The notes beneath the pieces are model-generated. The model was not told where the DNA came from. It saw nothing but the letters and a program-made list of their open reading frames with translations, and ran no database searches. A stretch of DNA of 64,000 nt from Calliopsis andreniformis. Taxonomy: Eukaryota; Arthropoda; Insecta; Hymenoptera; Andrenidae. The DNA lies in the NCBI RefSeq assembly GCF_051401765.1, contig NC_135071.1:18144961-18208960 (forward strand). The letters are read 5' to 3'. Below, piece after piece: positions 14,560 through 26,088 of this stretch (positions within the stretch are counted from its first letter, which is position 1; each line of letters begins with the position of its first letter). Made by a program: the position numbers and the translations under genes.

Positions 14560-14790
14560 GTAATGATAATGATAATGTAGTAGGATAAGCTTTAGTAATA
14601 GTGGCTATAGTAATAATGGTAATATACTAGTATAACATCTTGTAATAGTGATTATAGTAATACTGATAGTGTAGTAGTGTAACCTCTTGTAATAGTGCTT
14701 ATAGTAATAATGATAATGTAGTAGTATAACCACTAGCAATAGTGATAATACCTAATCCAGACCTAGCTATTTGCAATAGTAATTATAGGG
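14560..14790. repeat. 47-bp minisatellite
   Basis: Units starting at 14560, 14607, 14654 and 14701 are exactly 47 bases apart. They share the skeleton ATAGTAATAnTGATA, GTAGTAGTATAAC, then TTGTAATAGTG. A further degenerate unit follows to about 14790. Confidence 0.85.
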
Positions 14791-17275
14791 ATTGAAATAT
14801 TTAGAGAAACATTAATATTTAATATTTAGATTATATAAATAATTCTTTAGATACTACTATTTAACAAAAAAAGGTCAAGAAAATACATATAGATCAAGGA
14901 AAGGTTACTGGCTGACTTATCCATGGCTTTTCCACTGAAAATCGAAGAATGGCACTTTCTTATTGCATCAATGCTATCTTTGAAATAAAGCAACTTTGCT
15001 TATCTTCTTTGGTTCAAGAGTATTTCCTATATAAAAGCTATTGCAATAAATAATATACGCTTTTTGGTTTGCTGCTCCAATCCACTCCAAAAGGGTAAAA
15101 TCAATCTTTGAAGATTGACCTGCTTTCGTTCTTGATTTCCTTCTTCTCAAACAGTAAGAGATATGAAACAACTTCTAGAGAGAAATTGCTTGTTTCAAGC
15201 AAACTTGTCGATTTACTACAATTGACCACACGCATAAAAATTGCATGAAAATGCAATTCTCTGTTTCTTAACTCCGCGATACTTTTTCCCAAGATATAAT
15301 CACATTGAGTATATTTACTATCATGGGAACACACTTTTATAACACATTATTTATTTTTCTAATCAACAGAATTTTTTAAAGAAATCTTTTACAACATCCT
15401 GCGCGCAATATTATAAGAACAATATTTACAGTTAGCTACATAAAATCTACATGAAAATGTCAAGATTAACACACCAAAAAATAGCACCTCGTTAAAATGG
15501 AAGAGTCCCACGGTTTGCCGAAAATAATATTGAACATAATCATGTTAAGTGAAATATGACACAAAGTGCATTTCAGCATTATTTATTTTCATTTATTTAC
15601 GGAATGCCTTTGACACGTACACGTGTGCCCGCATTGTGTGCAATTAATTTAAATTTTCTCGTCGCACGTCATTATGCGAATTTTCAAGTTAAAGGGAATA
15701 GAGAATATGCCGAATAAATGTAGATTCTGCTCATTCGCGTTACGCATCCTGAAAGTTTAAACCGTGCGTGATCCTATCTACAAACATGGGTTTCGCGAGC
15801 TCCGAACTATGGAAATTTCTAACTTTTATCGCGGCATGCATTTTAATTAAAAGGATCCCAAATGAAGCCAGTAAATCAGTAATGACACGCGTATTTTACA
15901 GAAGCGTTGCCGCAATGTCGACGACCAATAAAATATCAAATTTTACGAGCAACGTGCTCTTGAAATTATTGGTACATTCTCTCCAATGAAGTTGCTTGAA
16001 TATTTACGATTCTACGAGAATTATTTTATTGTTCTGAATCCTGTAATACGAGGAGATTAATGTTGCAGAGGAAGTTGTTGCATAAAAGCTATGTGTCTCT
16101 AATAATTCAGTTCGCGTATAAGGAAATTCGAATATCATATACAATAATTATAAACTGTTGAAATTACTGTAATTAAATACTAGGAATATTGCTTTCGAAA
16201 ATATAATAATAGAGTCAATGTTTTATCTCCTTTGTGAGAAGGTATTCCTGAAAAAATAAGTTCCTACAAAATCAATAAATTGTGATGTAATAACTGTAGA
16301 TGTACTATTCTAGTATTTTTTACTAAATTATAAACTTTTTAGTGAGCTAAATACAGAAGAGAAATTAAAAAGCTTGGATAAGCTTCTTTTCAAAAATATC
16401 TTCCCTTAATTACAGACGCTTTAATTTGAAGTCACGTTAGGTTACATGCCTAAATCTCTCTTAACAATATTTTTATCTATCAGGAGATAAAGCCAGGTAG
16501 CTCGAAACGTGACGTTTGACCTATATGAAGGGATCGATACTTCGGAACCTGTCAGGACAGAGATTCTCAATGACCCTATCCCTCGGAAATTTTCTTCTAA
16601 CTCAAAATTAACGCCAGCAATCTCAGCGAGCTTTGACTGTCTCTAGTAGAAACTTTACGATAATTTTATTTTCTGTTTCCTCGATTATTCGTAGAAATAT
16701 AGAAACAGTACGATCGTTGTTTTCCGAGTATAACTATAATTCTTACCCAAGGAACGTATCGCTGCCATTACAGAGAAGAATAACACGTTGATGTCGTTGA
16801 ATAACAAGGATCCGCGACAGAGAAACAAGAAACTGTAATAAGAAAATTGAATTGTGTCCATTGGTAGGGCAAAAGAAAAGGAGGCACTCTTTAGTAGCCA
16901 TTTCTTGTGAAAGATTCTCCTCCGCTTATTCTCATCCTACCACCAACAGATCCCATTGAGAGATTCAATGACGAACACTATCATTTAAACGGCGTTGTTG
17001 CTATTCCAAGGTAGCTTTAATAGTGCCCCGCTAATGATAACAATTACTCTTGGCACGTGGAAACTCGTTACTTCGCGAGTACTGGAAATGCAAAATTTGC
17101 ATTCCACTGTAAGAAGAATTACTGTTAGGTTTCTTTCCGCGAATTGGCTTTTCTCTGACCTGTAAGAACCCGTTTCCGTCTTACGTAAGATACTTCCGGT
17201 TGATTCACTGGAATATGGGAAGGAACATTGTTATAAAGTGGAATTGGAAAGAATTGGAAAATCTATGGTTCTTAT
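14791..17275. other. Non-coding AT-rich stretch
   Basis: AT-rich DNA with short frames only. Nothing resembling an exon, RNA gene or mobile element was recognised. Confidence 0.55.
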
Positions 17276-17460
17276 GAAATATTCAAAAATTCAAATATTC
17301 AAATATTCAAATATTCAAATATTCAAAATTTCAAATATTCAAAATTTCAAATATTCAAAATTTCAAATATTCAAAATTTTGAATATTCAAAATTTCAAAT
17401 ATTCAAATGTTCAAAATTTCAAATATTCAAAAATTCAAAATTTCAAATATTCAAAAATTA
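17276..17460. repeat. AT-rich minisatellite of AAATATTCAAA units
   Basis: About 180 bases are made of AAATATTCAAAT and AAAATTTCAAAT units. They create an artefactual 80-codon frame of alternating Lys/Tyr/Ser/Ile/Phe on the plus strand. It belongs to the same simple-sequence family as the array at 6820-7062. Confidence 0.92.
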
Positions 17461-20400
17461 CAGTTGGAATTTGCATTTGAATCAATCTTTCCATAATTAC
17501 TCTATGCACAGGGAAACCTAATTACCCATGTCTCTGTATCATTCCCACAATGTTCTATTCCAAGGAGGATACTTCCAATTAGAATCCCCCTATAAACCAA
17601 AGATCCCATTGTATCCCCGAAGACACCAAATTCCCCTTCCCCTCTCGACTCTAAAAACGTGAAAACCCACCGTCAAACAGCTCAGCTCGAAAATCCCCGA
17701 ATCCCTCGATCGTCAAAAGATATCTGGCCCGATCGAGCGGTCTAAGCCGTTTGACGAGAAAACAAGAGGGCCAGAGTTCATATCCTCTTTTAACCCACAT
17801 GCCATCCGAGGCAATCTCGCGGCATTAGCGCGGAGGTTCTAATCCTTTGGCGAAAAATCGAGCGTCGCTAGGAAGTCGGCAGGCATCAAGAACCCAGAGC
17901 ACCCTAGAATCGCGGCGTCGTTTCAACTTCTGCCGCGATTATTCCCCCAATCGCGCTGCCTACTGCCCTGCCACGGGGGTGTCAGCCACGGCTCCCGTCC
18001 AGAAACGATAAGACAAAAATAATCCGCGACTGGTGTGGGGAGGGGCCAAGGGTGGGAAGCGACGGTATCGCGGGACAGCAGCTCCTCGTCTAGTTTCCTG
18101 GCTTAAACTCGGCCTCGTTCGCGATGTGCACACGCCAGGAGATCCCTGGCCTACCAACCAGCGGCTGTGCATCGTTACTCCAGTTTCCGAGGCGAGGAAA
18201 TTATTTCGAGCTCTCGCGAGCGGTCCAGGGGGCCAGCGATGCAGCCTCGCCGACGACTGCGTAATTTCTACGGCTGCGAGAGTTAATTTGGTGACAGGGT
18301 CTAAACAAAAAGCTGCCCTGGAACGATCCCCTGGCTCTGGCGGTTCCACGAGGAACCGTGAGGGTTATGAGCGTTGGCAGCGATGGGACGGTTTGCCTTT
18401 TGCCATGGTTTTTGGGACGGAGTCAGATACACGAGTATTCGGTGTCGTTGGTAATTGGTCTAGAGATGGGCGCGGGGGATTAGCAGATTGATCTGGGGAA
18501 GTTTTTGGCGGTTGGAAGGGACAGTCTTCGGTGGGTTTAAGGGTGTGGGAATTATTGTTGGGGATGGTTTATTGCGGAGGTGGGGGATAAGGTGGAGGAT
18601 AGGCGTGGATAGCGCGTGGGGGATTAGGGGTAGCTTCATTTGGATACGTGAAATAGAAATTTTAAGGGCAGATTTTGGAATTTAACGAATGACACTGGAA
18701 TACTGAATTTTATGAGGACAATTTTTTTAAATTGTATAGGTTTTCTGTTTTTGTTTGTACTAAAAATAACAAGCAAGGAAAATAAATAGTCACTCCAATG
18801 GAATTAACAAATACGCTTATTTGAAATAAGGACATATGCAAATATGTTTGAAATTATTGTACCAAATAAATTGTTTTCGAGAAATAAAACGGATATTTAA
18901 AAAATTGTATGTATACTATACACTATATTTTTAAAATTCTTCGGATAAAATGTTGAATCCCATTATCTTCTTGCATACATACTTGCTCCTTTAGAATATG
19001 TTTGACCGAAAATTAGCATTTAATAACTACATCAACTGACGAAGAAACTTTTCCACTTAGAACTTGCAGTAGCAAGAAACTGTTAGTGCTATTAGGCACC
19101 CTCGTTAATTACGAAATTATATTTGAAATACGAGCTGTTGATTGTTAGCCACTTATCATACTTCGAGTAACTTCTAACTAACACATATTTTCCATATAAT
19201 TCGATTGCCAGTCAAAACTGCCTTGCCACGTCCCTCCTCGAAAGTACGAAAACGCTCGCTTATTAGCCCCCTAATAAAGTGAATATTTCATCGGTCGTCA
19301 AAGGAGGAAAGTGAACTAACATTACGCCGCGATCAGGCCAAGCGATAAATTAATGATTAACATCCTACAAGCTGTTAAATACTTGTAGCTCGTCGGCAGC
19401 GATAACGTCTAGCGCGTGTAATTAATTATACAGGGGAATTGATGCCACGTATAACATATTCAACCCTGGCAACGGGTCTGCGTTCCATCGATTCCGTTGT
19501 TTGATTTACCTTGGCTAGTATACAGTGATACGGGGTATCAGTGATGATTATGAGATAAGCTATCCCCTCTTATTCTCTGCGGGACGATCACAGCGATGAA
19601 TAACTTTCTCTGGACACTTTGCTCTGGGTTCTGCGAAACAATTTGCTTTATGAATGGGAAATGTTCAACTCTTGGAACAGATAAACGCAGTAATTTTCGC
19701 TTCAGATCATTCGCCGTATTTACTGTTCTACTTTCGTTCGTTTAACGTCGAGTAGAAGTGTGAATTCCCTCTACTTTGTTGTAGAAAAGGAAAAAATGCT
19801 GGGTTGCGAAAGCTAAAAAGTTGGAAGAGGGATTCGCATGCTGAAATGTAATATTTCTACTTTACGTATTAAATTAATACTGTAGACTGGTGTTTAAAGT
19901 AGAAACTGAAAATAAGCCGATGGGGGAAAAGTAGGTCACAGTAATTCCTCAGAATGAAATAGTATTTTGAATATATGTGAATGAATATGTGGGTCAGTGT
20001 AGAAGTTACTATATTCTTCTTATTAACGTTTGGAAATCGAGGACTGAGTAGACAAATTTATTCTCAGTTACTCAGGCTTTCTTGCACCTTTGACAAATCC
20101 TTCTTGTTCCTACTTTCCGAGCACAATATTTCAAGGATCCAGAAGGCGAAGGCCATGCAACAGAAGACTATTCAACATAGTTCTCCTTTTTCATTGTCAA
20201 GAGCCGTTCTTCAGGCCTCGCAATACGTTAAGACATCAGCGGGCTGGTCGTTAAATTGCGATAAATTAACAAACAAAAGGAGGCGACTTGAAGGGGAATC
20301 GTCGCGAATATGGCGAGAGATAGAGGGTCGGAAGAAGTATGCGCGCGCGGCACCAAGGCGAGATAGTGCTTTTGACATAGCACCGCCAGCGAACCTAATG

Positions 20401-20804
20401 ACTCAGGCCACTCAGAGAATACACTAATTACCATGAAAGCGTCCCGTACACGCTCCCGGAAGACAGGCATTTTACTTGCCTCCCGCGTCTCCCTGTGCCC
20501 CTACACTCTCGAGGTAAAGATACTAGCGCCGAAGAGCCGTGCCCTGTCCTTCTCGAACAGCGATCCTCCATTTTAGACCGAGTTTCCTCCTTCGCGACGT
20601 TCCTCCAATCCTCTAAGCGTCCCAAATCCGACGTCAGCGTTTCTGCACGCAGTTTTGCAAATTAACCTTCTAACGGGAGATCGTATTCCCGAAATTGCGG
20701 CTCCTGGGCGATGGGGTTGGAACCAGCTACATTTCCAGTGACATTTGAACACAGGGGGAACAAGACTGAATATGATTCTATGCTAGTTTTGTCTGGGAAT
20801 TTGG
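17461..20804. other. Non-coding stretch with a GC-rich island
   Basis: From about 17690 to 18480 the DNA is CpG-rich and open in several frames on both strands (the longest 152 codons), but the peptides are Arg/Gly/Pro-rich with no domain. The remainder to 20.8 kb is AT-rich. Possibly a regulatory island; no gene supported. Confidence 0.5.
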
Positions 20805-21010
20805 AAATATAAACGCTTGAAAATCTGAATACTTGAGGACTTGAGCACCTGGGAACTTGAAAACTTGGACACCTGGTCCAAATCTATCACAGAGTTAACC
20901 TAGACCTGAAAATTTGTGAATATGAGCACCTGAGAACTGGAGAACTTGGGCACCTGACAACTCGAAAATTCAGCAACCACTTGAGAACTTGAATATTTGA
21001 ATTTCTTATT
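20805..21010. repeat. Degenerate minisatellite of GAACTTGAGCACCTGAG-type units
   Basis: Repeated short phrases such as ACTTGAGCACCTGGGAACTT and GAGAACTTGGGCACCTGA, spaced about 10-30 bases, fill this stretch with many substitutions. The array is old or fast-evolving. Confidence 0.75.
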
Positions 21011-21302
21011 ACTTAAGAGTGAAGAGCAGTATAACTCACCATAAGTCAAGGTGCTCCATCTGATACCTTCCCATTTCTTATCTACCCAGCAGTCATCCTT
21101 CCCACATCGACAACGAAATCTCGCAATCGAGCCCCTGTCACGTTTCGCAAGCGAACAGTGACGAATCCTCGCTGGCCGATTGATTCGTTCACGGACGAAA
21201 ATATTGGAGCGGCGTTTCACGCGCAATCGGCGATTCGTCTGCACGCTTGAATGACGAAAGAACGCGCGCGTTGTTTCGCATCGATTTTTCTCCATTTGTT
21301 AC

Positions 21303-21325
21303 TCTCACTCTCTCTCTCTCTCTCA
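21303..21325. repeat. Short (TC)n microsatellite
   Basis: A (TC)n run of about 20 bases lies beside a GC-richer block. A much longer one occurs at 25753. Confidence 0.85.
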
Positions 21326-24300
21326 GGAATTTTTTCGAATTCTCGTACGTCGCCACGGCGTCGATTAAATTGATCTTAAATTACGCGTGTATCGGCATCG
21401 ACTGAATATCAGTGGACAGCTCGCACGCGGCAGCGCTTGATCCGACAAAGGAATGGAAATTTTGATTCCCATCGACGGACGAGCCGTTTCTGCGCGGATT
21501 AATTGTTTCCCAGCCACTGACTCTGCGATCGATCGGTGAAATTGATAGAGCAGATTTGACTGTTGGAACTGACGAAACGTTGGGATGATTTCGACCCTAC
21601 GATAGGGGGATGCTGCTCTGACTTTGCCCGATTGAAATGTTAGAAGGTTATCGACTCGTAGGAACGTGGAATTAGTGGTAGATTAGGAATCGAATCACTC
21701 ACTGAGCCTTGTTGGTCTCGGATTTGGGACTCGCAGAGGTTTCGGGATCCTGACTTCGACCGGGGTCAAGGGGGTTTGTTAAGGGATTTATGGGTTGAGC
21801 TCAACTTGCGCGGGGTTATTAGAAGACCCTAGAATTTCCTAGCATTTTCCTGTGTTGAGCTTCTAGATATTTAGTGAACCAGATCTTTATCAAATATTCA
21901 GAGATATTTTCCATACTATACATTCAAGATTCAATCGCTACATATAGTTTAATACCAATGTAATGCTTCATAATTACGTTAAAATGCAAAACCAGCTAAA
22001 CCTGGATAGCAAAATCTAACCATCACTCTTCTTAGCGTCCCCAAATCCACCCTCACAATTAATTAATAATTAATCAAACGCTCGCAGGTCCTAAAACGAT
22101 CCAAAATTCTCGTCTGTCCTAAAATTGAATTCTGGCAAGAGAAGTAGAGGAAAAGGTGCCAAGGTTTCGTCAAAGGATTTAATTGCTGTCTGAGGTCGAT
22201 GTGCTTCCAAGAAGCTAGAGAAGAAAAGATGTGATTTGCATTAATTGTCTGGGCGTCTGATTGTCGGCAAGTGGTAGATCGAATAAGGGCGGCAGCGTGC
22301 TCAAGCGATTTTTGTTATTCTATACTGACTCAGTCTGGAACCAAAATTCAGCCTTGACTCAACACTGATTCAGCTGTGACTCAAAATATATTAACACTTT
22401 TTCCCGAGTATTTTCCAATAACATGAACTAAAATCAACAGATTGATTAAACCTACCAAATGAACCTTCTCAATACCATCCCCAGTGTTCAATAATTGCAT
22501 TCATTAACCCGGTCCCATTCCTTGTATATTTCAATATTTATACCCAGAGGGGGTCGTGTGACTTTGCTTTAATACACGAGAACACGTTCACTCAGGGAGG
22601 ACAGACTGCGAAAACCTCGTCCCAGCTTTAACGAGAGGGAAAAATCGCAGCGACGACGCCAGGTTCTGACCTTTGTCACGAGCAAGTTGATTCGTAATTG
22701 CGATTCACTTTTCGCGCTGGCGTACCACCCCACGGCTAACGAGGTTTCTTCGGCAATGGGACACGAGCTGCTCGGACGTTTTCCGAAGTTTTCATAGCCG
22801 AAACACGCCGCGCTGGATCGTGCGTCTTTTTTCAATGGCCGAGGTCCTCGGGGCCAAGTCCGAGTCGATTAAACTTGGGCACAGCGTTTCTGTCGTCGGT
22901 GACGCTAAGTGGGATTGGCCGAGTGAGATCTGGCTTTACGTGTGAGAGGATTCTTGTCTGTGTGAGTTCAGATTGAAGTGTGAATTGCAGGGAAAAAGTT
23001 TTATAGATATAGGAGGGTGAGGAAATTAGGTCTGTGTGACGACTTTTTAATTGTGAGAAACACTTGCCATTGACGGTTCAGATTAGTTCTTTGCTTCTTA
23101 TTGAAGGAGAGGTTATTACTAGTCGGAAAAAAAATTGAAAAATCGTGGAGAAGGCTAATTCAGTGTCAGTTTCAGTGGATAGTTTTAAGTAGAGTATTTA
23201 CGCTTATTCTGTTAATAAAAAAAGAATTTTAGTAAATAGAGACAAGTAAGGGGACATCGCAAGGGGACAGGAATAGGGGTGGTAGTTTGAAAAAGTTAAA
23301 AAATACAGCTCCATACCACAAAAACGTATAAAGTCGTCGCTGCGCTGTTTGAATGCGTTTCGAAAGGCTTTAAATAACCGTCATTATTCCGAGTTTTTTA
23401 GTTCCCGCGAGAACGAGTAATTGAAGGACCCCTTTTCTCAAACGATTCCTCATGGAGGCCCTTATTCGTGTGAAGTATCGCGTTACTTTAACGAACCGTC
23501 ATTAAACACCGGCGCAGCTTTTGCATTCTTATTTTTTTCACCTTTTCCCCTCCTGTTCGAAAGTAGAATCTCGTGGCTTGTTTTCACTCCACTTTTTCTT
23601 ATTTCTCCCTCCTGTACGCGATGTTTGAGGGACTTCAAACGGCAGCAGTCGCGTTGATAGAGAAACGAGTCTTTTTGCTCGCAACTAATTTCCCTTGCTG
23701 AAAGTTTGCAAACTTTCGAAGCCATTTTTTATCGATGCCGCGATTTTTTCAACGACTCGAAAAAACCAGAAGGATCGCGGAAATAAGCAATCCGCGTCGT
23801 TTCATGCTTCAAGGCTGCCCCCTTTACAGGTCGTTTCAAGTTTTTAATAGGTGCAACTCGAGAGCGCTGCGACACTGTGAGCAAGGACAAAGGATTATTC
23901 CAACGTATGGTTGAAATACAAGGCGACCCATTTGAAGCTTCACGTATAATTAACTCCTACAATATATCTCATTTCAGAATATGTGTTAAATAAGACATAA
24001 CCAGTTTTGTGGGAGACATCTCTATGGTCACAAATTATCTCTAGGTGGACGTTTCATTTAAAACATTTTTTGGAACGAGCTATAATCTAAGAGACTATCG
24101 CATGCAAAACTTCAAATGAGGCATCCTGTAATAATTTAAATATTTCATGAAATTCTCTAACAGTACAGTGTCGAAACCCTATCTGGCTTGTGTCAAACAC
24201 CTGTCGCTAACTGTTTGACCAGAGTCGTAGAAGAGGTTCACGCAAGTAGAATAGGACCGCGTAGGTCAGACGATGGAAGCAATTTCCTCGAGAATTTCCA

Positions 24301-25059
24301 GCGTGTAATACGCTCCATAATTTTCCATCCTGGGAACTTTCGGATTCTCATAAAAAATTAACTCTCGAAAATGATGGAACTTTGGCGGACCGAGACGACG
24401 CTCAAGGGCCGGAAAAATCGATCCCGCAACCGAATTCTTGAAAACCCTGACGGCCGAAACTTTTTTATTCGCTTCAGTTCGCAGGGTCGTTTAAAACCAG
24501 AGAAAGTTTCTCGGAATGAAACCAGTGGAAAACGCCAGGGGAGGGGGATGCGTTAAGCAGAGAGGCGAGACGGGGGAATTTTTGTGGTTCCTTCCTCGAT
24601 CGACCGTATCGACGATAAAATGAATTTCGAGGACTTTTGGTTTTCCTGTCGACAGCTTGACGCGTCCCAAATTCTGAAAGCACTGCTCTGCTTACTACAC
24701 TGTCGAGACTCGTGGTTCAAAATTTCGGGTAAAATAGCAGTGGTTTCGAAAAACAGAGATCAAATCACACTTCCTTTTCCTTTCAACGCAAACACACCGA
24801 TAATTGAGACGCTGGGATGCCAGACTGGTTCGTAAAAATCTTACGAACATCATTAGTACGACATCTGACCTGCTCAATTTTAATCGTTCGTAATTCCGTG
24901 GTCCATAAAGAACAGGACCTCTGCATCGTCAAACCACGATCGAGGCTCACCGAACAAAGCAATCTCCCATCCCTTAAAACTCCCCCTCCACCGCACGGTC
25001 ACGAACTCCAACCCTGGCAGCCGCTGTTTAATCTCATTTCGTCGACGTGGGCGTCCAAT
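21326..25059. other. Non-coding stretch, no gene recognised
   Basis: GC-moderate patches (22560-22930, 23400-23850, 24360-24680) alternate with AT-rich DNA. Apart from the AP-1-like cluster near 22.35 kb I see nothing definable. Frames are short and not protein-like. Confidence 0.5.
22326..22383. promoter_or_regulatory. Cluster of three AP-1-type sites
   Basis: Perfect TGACTCA heptamers (the AP-1 / Jun-Fos consensus) occur at 22326, 22355 and 22377, and a one-mismatch copy TGATTCA at 22366, within 58 bases. The phrase CTGACTCAGTC versus CTGTGACTCA suggests they arose by local duplication. No gene is identified beside them; enhancer function is inference. Confidence 0.35.
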
Positions 25060-25200
25060 AAATCCCTCAGCGGAAGACAGTGACGCTGGTAGCACAACGT
25101 CAGCGGCACGCGAGCGTCGCATCGACGGTGGCCGATCCTTTCGGACGTCATTATGTTTCGATCAAGCCCGGGTAGGGCAGGCCGCAGCGAGCGCTTTTCA

Positions 25201-25237
25201 ATCAGTCTCGGCGTACCGCTTCGAGCCTTTCGTCCCC
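25201..25237 (+). promoter_or_regulatory. Possible Inr + DPE-like core promoter
   Basis: TCAGTC at 25202-25207 fits the insect initiator. With its A (25204) as +1, the hexamer at +28 to +33 (CGTCCC) matches five of six positions of the DPE consensus. It sits in a CpG-rich island (25060-25700) 0.55 kb upstream of a long GAGA-type microsatellite. Such short motifs occur by chance, so this is only a candidate start site, and no first exon is identified. Confidence 0.15.
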
Positions 25238-25317
25238 GCCGGAAGGACGCTCAAAAATCTCGTCTGGCTCGTTAAAAGGCAGACAGGAAGCCCGAAGCCA
25301 GCCCGTCTGCGAGGGGG

Positions 25318-25360
25318 GCAGGAGGAGGAGGAGGAGGGGGAGGGGGAGGGGGAGGAAGGG
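25318..25360. repeat. (GGA)n / G-rich purine tract
   Basis: About 40 bases of GGAGGAGGA passing into GGGGGAGGG repeats give a polypurine strand with several G-runs, compatible with a G-quadruplex or triplex. It lies in a CpG-rich island. Confidence 0.85.
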
Positions 25361-25750
25361 GGCACCGAAGGATGTACCCCCAGCCCCACTCTCTCGAACG
25401 TTTAATTTAAATAATAAACGCCGAGGTGCAGCGTGGTCAGGCGGGCGCCCCTTGCCCCTCGACGTGTTCAGTGCCAAAAGCTGCCCGTAGGACAGATAGT
25501 TAACCAAGCAGTAAAGCTCGGGGCTGTGCACCGCCAGGCGACCGTAACGTTGAACGTAACTCGACCGTTGGTCCACCGACCGACCCCCTCCGCCACAACC
25601 CACCCCCCCTCCCCCTCATGACCGGCGGGGCGAACTTGGCTGGCCAACAAGATACGCCCCAGACGATCACTCGCCGCGAAAGTTTTCCCATTTTCGGGTG
25701 AATCGATGCACATAATTCGACGCATACGCTCCACGGTTCTCTGGCCATTG

Positions 25751-26086
<336 letters not shown>

Positions 26087-26088
<2 letters not shown>

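Noticed and set aside
17238..17480. 80-codon Lys/Tyr/Ser/Ile/Phe repeat protein
   Set aside because: Translation of the AAATATTCAAA minisatellite.
18033..18491. 152-codon plus frame with a 129-codon minus frame over it
   Set aside because: Both are by-products of a CpG-rich island; Gly/Arg/Pro-rich with no recognisable motif.
19981..20100. Signal-peptide-like start (hydrophobic VTIFFLLTF after an ATG) followed by a phase-1 GT, considered as the first exon of the Ig gene
   Set aside because: The donor would be CTGA/GTAGAC, a poor match, and the AT-rich context plus 21 kb distance give no support.
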